A stretch of 8,405 bases of DNA from CAYMLQ01 sp964390795 (GTDB lineage Bacteria > Verrucomicrobiota > Kiritimatiellia > RFP12 > UBA1067). The stretch covers positions 1 to 8,405 of the forward strand of contig CAYMLQ010000268.1 in NCBI GenBank assembly GCA_964390795.1, read 5' to 3'. The translations under genes were made by a program, and so were the position numbers. Of this stretch, positions 1 to 6,539 are shown piece by piece (the first letter of the stretch is position 1; the number at the start of each line of letters is the position of its first letter). The notes beneath the pieces were generated by a model that searched no databases, had not been told where the DNA came from, and was given only the letters and a program-made list of their open reading frames with translations.

Positions 1-1
1 C

Positions 2-70
2 GAGGCGGGCACGCAGGATGCACCCCCAAAACAGTTCTATCGGCTGCGCGTGCTGATCGATGAGCCATGA
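2..70 (+). CDS. 3' end of an upstream gene, unknown product (partial)
   Basis: The frame starting at base 2 is open for 22 codons and ends in TGA at 68-70. It encodes a tail ending PKQFYRLRVLIDEP. A short FYRLRV-type beta-strand close to the C-terminus is, from memory, common at the ends of secreted or surface repeat proteins in Verrucomicrobiota and relatives, so this may be the last strand of such a protein; that is inference. The other two plus frames give less protein-like sequence, and a terminator-like T-tract follows the stop at once, which supports a real gene end. The rest of the gene lies outside the window, so no function can be assigned. Confidence 0.5.
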   Translation, partial: EAGTQDAPPKQFYRLRVLIDEP

Positions 71-94
71 CGGCTTTTTTTGACGGCTTTTTTT
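63..94 (+). terminator. Tandem T-tract terminator of the upstream gene
   Basis: A 4-bp stem (AGCC 63-66, GGCT 72-75, loop ATGAC) is followed by a run of Ts. The 13-mer TGACGGCTTTTTT then occurs twice back to back (68-80 and 81-93), giving a second T-tract. The upstream stop codon TGA is the first three bases of the first copy. The stem is short for an intrinsic terminator, so the call rests mainly on the two T-tracts and on the position right after a stop codon. Confidence 0.45.
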
Positions 95-107
95 CATCGC
101 TCCACAC

Positions 108-137
108 TTGATTGCGGTCTCCCCATTAGGGTAAACT
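108..137 (+). promoter_or_regulatory. Candidate sigma70-type promoter for the 1310-aa cytochrome gene
   Basis: TTGATT (108-113) and TAAACT (132-137) are separated by 18 bp, and each matches four of six bases of the -35 and -10 consensus. This would start transcription near 144 and leave a leader of about 40 nt. An alternative -35-like TTGACT at 152-157 has no -10 at proper spacing, because that spot is occupied by the ribosome binding site. Promoter consensus in this lineage is not well known, so this is a weak call. Confidence 0.3.
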
Positions 138-144
138 ACCCAAT
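125..144. promoter_or_regulatory. Dyad overlapping the candidate -10 (operator-like or leader hairpin)
   Basis: GGGTA (129-133) and TACCC (137-141) form a perfect 5-bp inverted repeat around AAC. It extends by ATT/AAT (125-127 and 142-144) if A128 is bulged. It covers the candidate -10 box, which is the usual place for a repressor operator. It could also be chance or a short hairpin at the RNA 5' end. Confidence 0.3.
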
Positions 145-176
145 TCACAACTTGACTATATTGAGCGTGTTTTAAC

Positions 177-181
177 GGAGG
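177..181 (+). promoter_or_regulatory. Ribosome binding site deciding the start at 186
   Basis: GGAGG lies four bases before the ATG at 186. It is the only strong Shine-Dalgarno match near the start of the long open frame. The protein starting there begins with a typical export signal, which supports this start. Confidence 0.7.
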
Positions 182-185
182 CCTT

Positions 186-3100
186 ATGTCTGGTAACGGG
201 GTGTTTGCGTTTCTCGTCTGTTCGGGTCTGTCGGTTTGCAGCGTGTGCGCCGAGATGACGTACTTTGCGCATGAAGGCAAGCTGAAGACCGTCGCTGCCA
301 TCGGCGAGGGAAAAGAGGTCGGCACCGGAGCCGTCACCAAAATCGACTCGATGGCGGACAAGAAGTTCGGCAGCCAGTGGAATGTCCAGTTCTCCGGCGT
401 GATGAACGTCAAGACCGCCGGGAAACACGAGTTTTTTCTGACTTCGGATGACGGGAGCGCGCTCTTTATCGACGGCCGCGCGGTGGTCATGAACGACGGG
501 CTGCACGGGCCTGTGACGATGGCGGATGAGGCCGCGCTGACGGCCGGCCCGCATCAGGTCAACCTCCTCTACTTCAACAACAACGGCGGACATGCGCTGA
601 AAGCTGAAGTCAAGTCGCCGGCCGGCCAAGTTGCGGATTTGGCGACGGCCTGTATTCCCAGTAGCAAGAAGCAGGATCTGGCCGCTGTGGGCGCGGCGAC
701 CGGCAAGAAGTCGAAGGTGTCAGCCGGGCAGCCGAAGGAGCAGGCTAAGCCGCAGCCGGAGTCGCCGAAGGCGCTGGTTCAACTCTCCCCGCCTGACGCG
801 TTGGTCCGCTCGATCAAATTCATTCTCAAAAGCAAGCCGCGCGACTACAAGAATGGTCGCGACTACCTGAAGCAGGCCGAGCTGTTTGTGGAGACCATGC
901 CAGCCATCCTTGAGAAACTCGACAAGGGCGACGCGCAGGCCCTGCAGGCGCTGGACGAATACAACGCGCTCAAGTTCAAGGCCCTGGTCACGGATAACCC
1001 GTACGTCGATTTCGAGGAGACGCTGGTGGTGCTCTCGGACCGGGTCGCCACGAAGGCCAACTGGCTGGGCACGCATGTTCTTTCGCCCAAGGGGTACAAG
1101 AACAAGATCGCGCGCTTCAACCTCCGGACCGGCAAAATCACGGACGTTTACACGCCTGCGGACGGCTCGTATGTGGGCGAGTTGGATGTTCACTATGACG
1201 GGCGGAAACTGCTCTTCACCTCCACCGATTCGAACAAGGTGTTTCAGGTGATGGAAGTCGGTATGGACGGCTCCAACCCGCGCACGGTCTCGACGATCGT
1301 CGGTGAGTACGTCCACAACTACGGGGGCGTCTACCTTCCCACCGACAAGATCATCTTCAGCTCGACCGCCCCGATGATCGGCGTGCCGTGCATCAGCGGC
1401 TCGCGCACGGTCCCCAACCTCTACGTGATGGGGCCGAACGGCGAGAGCACCCGGCAGTTGACCTTCGAGCAGGACGCGGACTGGTACCCGACCGTCCTGG
1501 CCGACGGCAAGGTCATGTATCTGCGGTGGGAGTACACCGACATCATGCACTACTATTCGCGCATCATGATGACCATGAATCCGGATGGCTCCAATCAGCG
1601 GTCGGTCTATGGTTCCCAGAGCCTCTGGCCGAACTGCATGTTCAACGCGCGGCCCCTTCCCGGCGAGCCGGGCAAATACGTGGCGGTCGTCTCCGGTCAC
1701 CACGGCGTCGCCGGCTCCGGCAAGCTGACGGTTTTCGATACCAACAAGGGGTTCGCTCACGCGGATGGCGTGGTGCAGCATATTCCCGGCTACGGCAAGA
1801 AGGTGACGCACGTCACGGTCGATCAGCTCTATCCGACCGTGAAAAAAGAGCTGCTGACGCAGTTCCCTGACTTGCAGACCATCGTGACCAAGTTGATCCT
1901 GGAGAACATGCCCGAGGCGTCTCAGGCAGGCAAAGATTATCACGAGCTGAACAACGATTTCTTCAACAAGTGCTATCCCCGGCTGCGCGACAGCTATCCG
2001 GAAATGGCGTTGGACTTGGATTCGCTGGTGAACGGCGTCTATCCGCAGTGCCTCCAGCCCTATCCGATCAGCGCCCAGTACTATTTCACGGTCGCCCAGG
2101 CGACTCCCCAGAGCCCTTGGCGGCTCTATCTGGTCGACACCTTTGACAACTTCGTCGCTGTCCAGCCCGCCGACATGGGCGAGTACCGGTACATGGTCGA
2201 ACCCTATCCCCTCAGAAAGCGCGAGCGGCCGCCCGCGATTCCGGAGCGCGTCAACCTGCAGGACAAGAACGCGGTCTGCTACATCCAGAACGTCTACCGC
2301 GGCCCCGGCCTCAAGGGCGTGCCGGTGGGGACGGTCGATTCCTTGCGCGTGTTCACCTATGCTTACGGATACTACAACACCGGCAATCATCACCACATCG
2401 GCATCGAAAGCGGCTGGGATGTCAAGCGGCTGCTGGGCACGGTGAAGGTCGAGAAGGACGGCTCCGCCATGTTCCGTATCCCGGCCAACACGACGCTCTC
2501 CATCCAGCCTCTGGATAAAGAGGGCCGCGCGCTGCAGCTCTTCCGCAGTTGGATGGTGGCGATGCCCGGCGAGGAACTCTCCTGCATCGGCTGCCACGAG
2601 CCTCCGACGGAGCCGCCCGTGACCAGCAAGACAGCAGCCTCCGGCAAGCCGCCGCAGGCTATTAAGCCCTTCCGTGCGCGCGTCGAGGGGTTCGCTTTCG
2701 ACATGGAGATCCAGCCGGTTCTGGACGCCTATTGCGTGCGCTGCCATGACGGGAGCGATCCCAAGAAGCCGGACTTCAAGAACAAGGAGCTGCTCGAAAC
2801 GAAGAAGGTTGAGGAGCATTACAGCAACTCCTACCACGCGTTCCACAAGTATTTCCGTCGGCCCGGCCCGGAGAGCAACGGCATCATGGGCAATCCCTAC
2901 GAGTATCACGCGTCCACCTCCGAGGGCGTCCAACTGCTGGAGAAGGGGCATCACGGCGTCAAACTCGACGACGACTCGTGGCGCCGGCTCTACACCTGGG
3001 TCGATCTGAACGTGCCCTATTACGGAAGCTGGACCACGGTCTACTCCATCGACGACAAGAAGCAGGCGTGGACTACCAACATCGCGGCGCACGCGGCGAA

Positions 3101-4118
3101 CCTGCGCGCCAAGTACGCCGGCGTCGAGTCGAACTGGGAGAACACTCCGGCCGCGCCCTATCCGGTCACGGCCACCAAGGAGAAGAGCGAGGAGCGGCAG
3201 GCTCCGGTCTCGGTCACCGCGGCGAACTGGCCGTTCGCGGTCGAGGCGGCCCGGCAAGCGCAGAAGCAGGCGGGCGGCGAACAGCGGCGCGTGGTCGATC
3301 TCGGGAACGGGGTGAGCGTCACGCTGGTGCGCGTTCCCGCAGGCGAGTTCGTGATGGGCAGCGATGACGAAACCGCGCTGGAACAGCCCCGCCACCGCGT
3401 GAAGATCGAGAAGCCGTTCTGGATCTCCGAGAGCGAGATCAACAACGCGGCCTTCTTCGCCTTCAAACCCGATCACAACGCCAGCGTCTTCGACCAGCAG
3501 TGGAAGGATCACGTGCGCCTAGGCTACTACGCGAACTACGTTGAGCAGCCGGCGGTCCGCATGAGCTGGACCGACGCCGACGCGTTCTGCGCGTGGCTCG
3601 GCAAGAAGGCCGGGCTGAAGGTGCGGCTGCCCTCCGAGGCCCAGTGGGAGTGGGCCTGCCGCGCAGGTAGCGGCACGGCGATGTCCTTCGGCGCCAAAGA
3701 GTCGGACTTCAGCCCGTACGCCAACTTGGCCGACAAGTCGATCGAGAAGTTCGCGGTGAGCGGCGTCAACCCGGTCTTTAACAAGGGCTTGGTCGGAAAC
3801 CGGGTCTTCGACTTCGTGCCGCGCGTCGCGGAGTTCGACGACAAGCAGTTCCTGGTGACGGGCACCAAGCAGTATCAGCCCAACGTCTGGGGGCTCTACG
3901 ATATGCACGGCAATGTCGCCGAGTGGACGCGCAGCGACTACGCGCGCTATCCATACGTGGCGGGCAAGAGCGACTCCTTGAGCCCGAGCGAGAAGAAGGC
4001 CGTCCGCGGCGGCTCCTTCTTTGACCGGCCCTATCGCGCCACCGCCAGCTACCGCCTGGGTTATGTGCCGTGGCAGGGCGTCTTCAACGTCGGCTTCCGC
4101 GTCGTCGTCGAGGAGTAG
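186..4118 (+). CDS. Secreted PA14 / beta-propeller / HzsA-like dihaem cytochrome with C-terminal FGE-like domain
   Basis: This is a 1310-residue exported protein. Residues 1-22 form a Sec signal (hydrophobic core, likely cut after VCA). Residues about 24-155 look like a PA14 domain with the calcium-type DDGS motif at 88-91, often sugar-binding. A Lys/Gln/Pro linker (about 160-205) and a helical stretch (about 205-280) lead to a TolB-like beta-propeller (about 290-670), interrupted by a helical insertion (about 540-620). The middle region (about 680-800) resembles the hydrazine synthase alpha middle domain, with the text EKDGSAMFRIPANT and PGEELSCIGCHE. Haem c sites are CIGCH (800-804) and CVRCH (850-854). 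Residues about 1040-1310 are FGE/SUMF1-like: PAGEFVMGS (1051-1059), GNVAEW (1242-1247), RGGS (1274-1277), NVGFRV (1301-1306). The tract that carries the two active-site cysteines in true FGE has none here (1278-1290). The protein is probably periplasmic or surface-bound and redox-active. Its substrate is unknown, and it is not evidence for anammox. Confidence 0.9.
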   Translation: MSGNGVFAFLVCSGLSVCSVCAEMTYFAHEGKLKTVAAIGEGKEVGTGAVTKIDSMADKKFGSQWNVQFSGVMNVKTAGKHEFFLTSDDGSALFIDGRAVVMNDGLHGPVTMADEAALTAGPHQVNLLYFNNNGGHALKAEVKSPAGQVADLATACIPSSKKQDLAAVGAATGKKSKVSAGQPKEQAKPQPESPKALVQLSPPDALVRSIKFILKSKPRDYKNGRDYLKQAELFVETMPAILEKLDKGDAQALQALDEYNALKFKALVTDNPYVDFEETLVVLSDRVATKANWLGTHVLSPKGYKNKIARFNLRTGKITDVYTPADGSYVGELDVHYDGRKLLFTSTDSNKVFQVMEVGMDGSNPRTVSTIVGEYVHNYGGVYLPTDKIIFSSTAPMIGVPCISGSRTVPNLYVMGPNGESTRQLTFEQDADWYPTVLADGKVMYLRWEYTDIMHYYSRIMMTMNPDGSNQRSVYGSQSLWPNCMFNARPLPGEPGKYVAVVSGHHGVAGSGKLTVFDTNKGFAHADGVVQHIPGYGKKVTHVTVDQLYPTVKKELLTQFPDLQTIVTKLILENMPEASQAGKDYHELNNDFFNKCYPRLRDSYPEMALDLDSLVNGVYPQCLQPYPISAQYYFTVAQATPQSPWRLYLVDTFDNFVAVQPADMGEYRYMVEPYPLRKRERPPAIPERVNLQDKNAVCYIQNVYRGPGLKGVPVGTVDSLRVFTYAYGYYNTGNHHHIGIESGWDVKRLLGTVKVEKDGSAMFRIPANTTLSIQPLDKEGRALQLFRSWMVAMPGEELSCIGCHEPPTEPPVTSKTAASGKPPQAIKPFRARVEGFAFDMEIQPVLDAYCVRCHDGSDPKKPDFKNKELLETKKVEEHYSNSYHAFHKYFRRPGPESNGIMGNPYEYHASTSEGVQLLEKGHHGVKLDDDSWRRLYTWVDLNVPYYGSWTTVYSIDDKKQAWTTNIAAHAANLRAKYAGVESNWENTPAAPYPVTATKEKSEERQAPVSVTAANWPFAVEAARQAQKQAGGEQRRVVDLGNGVSVTLVRVPAGEFVMGSDDETALEQPRHRVKIEKPFWISESEINNAAFFAFKPDHNASVFDQQWKDHVRLGYYANYVEQPAVRMSWTDADAFCAWLGKKAGLKVRLPSEAQWEWACRAGSGTAMSFGAKESDFSPYANLADKSIEKFAVSGVNPVFNKGLVGNRVFDFVPRVAEFDDKQFLVTGTKQYQPNVWGLYDMHGNVAEWTRSDYARYPYVAGKSDSLSPSEKKAVRGGSFFDRPYRATASYRLGYVPWQGVFNVGFRVVVEE

Positions 4119-4142
4119 CCTTCCAGAGAAAACGAAACATGC

Positions 4143-4245
4143 GAACGCTCAACGTTCAACGCTCAACTCTTAACGCTTAAGTCGGTCGGCGTTTCTTCAC
4201 TTGAGAGTTGAGCGTTAAGAGTTGAGAGTTGAGCGTTGAGCGTTC
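4143..4245. repeat. Inverted heptamer-repeat array forming a 38-bp imperfect stem
   Basis: The left arm (4143-4180) is five 7-bp units of the form YAACKCT (one GAACGCT, one CAACGTT) plus three bases. The right side is six exact-phase units of the complementary type (TTGAGAG, TTGAGCG, TTAAGAG) at 4201-4242. The left arm pairs with 4208-4245 at 35 of 38 positions, leaving a loop of 27 nt (4181-4207). The array fills most of the gap between the two cytochrome genes. It could be a terminator stem, an RNA-stabilising 3' structure, or a mobile or slippage-generated repeat. Confidence 0.85.
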
Positions 4246-4263
4246 TCTCAGGTTTTTTTATTT
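4208..4263 (+). terminator. Possible terminator or attenuator between the two cytochrome genes
   Basis: The distal arm of the heptamer hairpin is followed by TCTCAGG and then seven Ts (4253-4259), A and three more Ts. The seven-base gap between stem and T-tract is longer than usual for an intrinsic terminator, so termination may be partial. It would separate or attenuate expression of the downstream 612-residue gene from the 1310-residue gene. Confidence 0.4.
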
Positions 4264-4281
4264 AGTCTGGATCGTGAACGG

Positions 4282-6120
4282 ATGAACAGAAGGTTCCATA
4301 GTTTCCGTCGCGTGCTCTTGACGGTTCTCCTTCTCGCTGCGACGCTCAGCGCCCGCGCGGAGGCCGCTGCGGAGCGCTATCTGTCGCCCTCGGCGCTCGT
4401 TGTGGGCGGCGGAGGCAAGACGCTCTACGTCGCCTGCGAGACCGACGAGGCCATACGCGTGTTCGACACGGAGGCGGAGAAGGTCACGGCCCGCATTCCG
4501 GTTCCGAAGCTCGGCGAGCTGGCCTTGGCGCCCGACCAGAGCCGGCTCTTTGTGACGGCAGGGAGTTTCAACGGGTCGCTGCACGAGATCGACGTGAAGA
4601 GCGGCAAGATCGTGCGCAGCCTGCCCGCCGGGCACACGCCAATGGCACCTGTCATCAGCGCGGACGGCCAGACGCTCTTCTACTGCAACCGCTTCTCCCG
4701 CGCCGATCAGGCGGATGTGCATGCCGTGGACCTGACGACCGGAAAAATCAAAGGTTCTGCCAAGGCGATCCGCGAGCCGGTGACGATGCGCCTCTCGAAA
4801 GACGGCAGCACGCTGTGGGTGGTCAACCACCTGCCCCTGATGGCTGCGAACCTCAAGCACGTGTTCACTTCGCTCGGCGTCTACCGCAGCGGGACGCTTG
4901 AGAAGTTGGCCACCCTCGACCTGCCGGCGGGCTCTTTTGCGGTGCGCGACTCGGTGATGAGCGCCGACGGAAAATATTTCTTTGTCGCGCACACCATCGG
5001 CCGCTTCACGGTGCCGACTACGCACCTCGACCGGGGCTGGATCAACACCAGCGCCGTCTCGGTCTTCGATGTGGCCGGCCGCGCCTACGTGAACACCGTG
5101 CTCTTGGACGACACGATGAAAGGGGCTGCCAACCCGTGGGGCATCGCGGTCGCCGGGGCTGACGACTGGCTGTGTGTGAACGCCTCCGGCACGCATGAAC
5201 TGATCGTGATCAACCTGAAAGAGATGATGAAGCGTCTGGCCGCAGTCAAGAGCCCGCTCGAGGTCGTGAACGACCTGGCCTTTCTGTACGGCGCCAAGAC
5301 GCGCGTGCCGCTGGAGGGGCAGGGGGCGCGGGCGATTGCGGTGAGCGGCGGCAAGGTCTACAGCGCGCTGCGCTTCGCGGACAGCCTCAGCCTGGTCGAG
5401 CTGTGGGACGACGGGCCCGGCGGCGCGGTTGCGCTGCCGCTCGGCACGCCGAAGGCGGCCGATCCGGTTCGCGCGGGCGAGATGGCCTTCAACGACGCGT
5501 CGTACTGCTACCAGCAGTGGCAGAGCTGCGCCAGTTGCCACCCCGACACCCGCTCGGACGGGACGAACTGGGATCTGATGAACGACGGTATCGGCAATCC
5601 CAAGCAGTCGCGCAGCATGCTCTACACGCACAAGACCTCGCCGGTGATGATCACGGGCATCCGGGCATCGGCTGAGATCGCCGTGGTCAAGGGCTTCACC
5701 ATGATTCAGTTTCACGAGGTGACCGAGGACCGCGTGGAGGCGGTGAACGCGTACCTGAAATCGCTGGAGCCTGTGCCGAGTCCGTATCTCACGCCGGAGG
5801 GGAAGCTGACCGTTTCCGCCCTGCGGGGCAAGGCCCTGTTCGAGGGCAAGGCCGACTGCGCCCGCTGCCACACGCCGCCCTATTACGGCGACAAGAAGAA
5901 GTACGCGTTCGGACTCGGTTCTGACAGCGAGCGCGACCGCGAGTTTGCGACGCCGATCCTGATCGAGTGCTGGCGCACGGCCCCCTATATGTACGACGGC
6001 CGCGCGGTGACCATGAAAGAGGTCGTCACCACCGACAACAAGAACAACAAGCACGGCAACACCAAGGATCTTACGCCGAAAGAGGTCGATGATCTGGTCT
6101 CTTACGTGAACTCGCTGTAA
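4282..6120 (+). CDS. Secreted YVTN beta-propeller dihaem cytochrome c (peroxidase/MauG-like C-terminus)
   Basis: This is a 612-residue exported protein. The signal peptide is residues 1-26 (basic start, hydrophobic VLLTVLLLAA, likely cut after SARA). Residues about 30-390 are a YVTN/NHL-like propeller with repeats such as GGKTLYVACETDEAIRVFDT and ADGKYFFVAHT. The C-terminal part has two haem c sites, CASCH (416-420) and CARCH (526-530). Between them is the text DGTNWDLMNDGIGNP, which I recall from propeller-cytochrome fusions. The end carries TAPYMYDGR (566-574) and LTPKEVDDLVSYVNSL, as in the second half of dihaem cytochrome c peroxidase/MauG proteins. M570 is a possible haem ligand by analogy. 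The protein likely acts in the periplasm as a peroxidase, oxidase or electron carrier. The start has no good Shine-Dalgarno sequence (CTGGATCGTGAACGG precedes it), and no better in-frame start exists downstream of the T-tract. It lies 163 bp after the other cytochrome gene on the same strand, which suggests a shared job. Confidence 0.9.
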   Translation: MNRRFHSFRRVLLTVLLLAATLSARAEAAAERYLSPSALVVGGGGKTLYVACETDEAIRVFDTEAEKVTARIPVPKLGELALAPDQSRLFVTAGSFNGSLHEIDVKSGKIVRSLPAGHTPMAPVISADGQTLFYCNRFSRADQADVHAVDLTTGKIKGSAKAIREPVTMRLSKDGSTLWVVNHLPLMAANLKHVFTSLGVYRSGTLEKLATLDLPAGSFAVRDSVMSADGKYFFVAHTIGRFTVPTTHLDRGWINTSAVSVFDVAGRAYVNTVLLDDTMKGAANPWGIAVAGADDWLCVNASGTHELIVINLKEMMKRLAAVKSPLEVVNDLAFLYGAKTRVPLEGQGARAIAVSGGKVYSALRFADSLSLVELWDDGPGGAVALPLGTPKAADPVRAGEMAFNDASYCYQQWQSCASCHPDTRSDGTNWDLMNDGIGNPKQSRSMLYTHKTSPVMITGIRASAEIAVVKGFTMIQFHEVTEDRVEAVNAYLKSLEPVPSPYLTPEGKLTVSALRGKALFEGKADCARCHTPPYYGDKKKYAFGLGSDSERDREFATPILIECWRTAPYMYDGRAVTMKEVVTTDNKNNKHGNTKDLTPKEVDDLVSYVNSL

Positions 6121-6147
6121 TACGGATCCATGTGATCGGGACAGACT

Positions 6148-6324
6148 ATGAATCAGGCCTATGTCCACGGCTACCGCACTGCGGAGGCGGACGGCGTGTT
6201 CTGCTACACCTTCTTCAAGGCGGTGGCATCTCTGTCATCGGCGTGTGCACGTCCCGCGCTTTCACGCGAAGCCGGGACGCCTCCCCGAGGCGTCCGCAGG
6301 GCAAAGGCGCGGCACGGCGGGTGA
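6148..6324 (+). pseudogene. Possible remnant of a methyltransferase N-terminus (58 codons)
   Basis: An ATG at 6148 begins MNQAYVHGYRTAEADG, preceded by a weak GGGA. From memory, a class I SAM methyltransferase family in related bacteria starts with M..YVHGYS.REA.RL, so the first nine to fourteen residues look like a truncated copy. After that the frame loses the resemblance, runs into the hairpin at 6275-6295 and stops at 6322-6324. No methyltransferase SAM-binding glycine motif follows. It could equally be a chance 58-codon frame. Confidence 0.2.
6266..6300. repeat. Hairpin repeat, copy A
   Basis: GGACGCCTC (6275-6283) and GAGGCGTCC (6287-6295) form a perfect 9-bp stem with a CCC loop. The 35-nt block around it matches copy B at 6437-6472 with five mismatches and a one-base gap. 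It looks like a REP-type or other dispersed intergenic palindrome. Confidence 0.6.
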
Positions 6325-6339
6325 CCGGCGGCGGGTTCG

Positions 6340-6379
6340 GGAATATTCCGTATCCGGAATCGCCCATTCGCAGAATGGG
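6340..6379. repeat. Cluster of three short palindromes
   Basis: Three small dyads lie in 40 bases. GGAATATTCC (6340-6349) is a perfect palindrome. ATTCCG (6345-6350) pairs with CGGAAT (6355-6360) across TATC. CCCATTC (6363-6369) pairs with GAATGGG (6373-6379) across GCA. The first two overlap and are mutually exclusive. The cluster sits between the two copies of the hairpin repeat and may belong to the same composite element. Confidence 0.5.
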
Positions 6380-6436
6380 AGCGAAGCGTCAACCCGCCCT
6401 ACCCGGTGCGACACGACACGCGCATGGAACGGACGC

Positions 6437-6472
6437 GCGAAGCTCGGCAGCCTCCCCGCAGGCGTCCGAAGG
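6437..6472. repeat. Hairpin repeat, copy B (degenerate)
   Basis: This block is a direct, imperfect repeat of 6266-6300, sharing GCGAAGC, CCTCCCCG, AGGCGTCCG and AGG in the same order and spacing apart from one inserted C. The perfect stem of copy A is here reduced to GCCT/AGGC. The loss of pairing suggests copy B is an older or decayed member of the family. Confidence 0.55.
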
Positions 6473-6539
6473 TGCGAGCGCCGCCGGAGTAGGAAAAAAT
6501 TATGATGCCCTTAGTAGAGGAGCAAGAAGCCCTCACAGG

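Noticed and set aside
186..255. Lipoprotein signal in the large cytochrome
   Set aside because: The cysteines in LSVC and SVCA lack the Gly/Ala/Ser at -1 expected in a lipobox, so a standard Sec signal cut after VCA is preferred.
720..3512. Very long antisense open frame (930 codons) opposite the large cytochrome gene
   Set aside because: It shares codon registration with the sense gene, so it stays open simply because the sense gene almost never uses TCA, TTA or CTA codons; it ends at a TCA codon at 720. The translation is Arg/Val/Leu/His-rich with no recognisable domain, while the sense frame has clear motifs.
186..4118. True anammox hydrazine synthase alpha subunit
   Set aside because: The resemblance is at superfamily level only. 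The added PA14 and FGE-like domains and the absence of beta/gamma subunits in the window argue against hydrazine synthesis.
4143..4245. CRISPR array
   Set aside because: Units are 7 bp with no spacers, and the two sides are inverted relative to each other.
4282..4360. Tat signal in the second cytochrome, because of two Arg pairs
   Set aside because: Neither RRFHSF nor RRVLLT fits the S-R-R-x-F-L-K pattern well, and c-type cytochromes are exported unfolded by Sec before haem attachment.
4258..6168. Antisense open frame (636 codons) covering the whole second cytochrome gene
   Set aside because: It has the same cause: same codon registration and absence of TTA, CTA and TCA in the sense gene. 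No plausible protein features were seen.
6266..6472. Integron attC sites or insertion-sequence ends
   Set aside because: No attC core GTTRRRY/RYYYAAC pair, transposase fragment or target-site duplication was seen.
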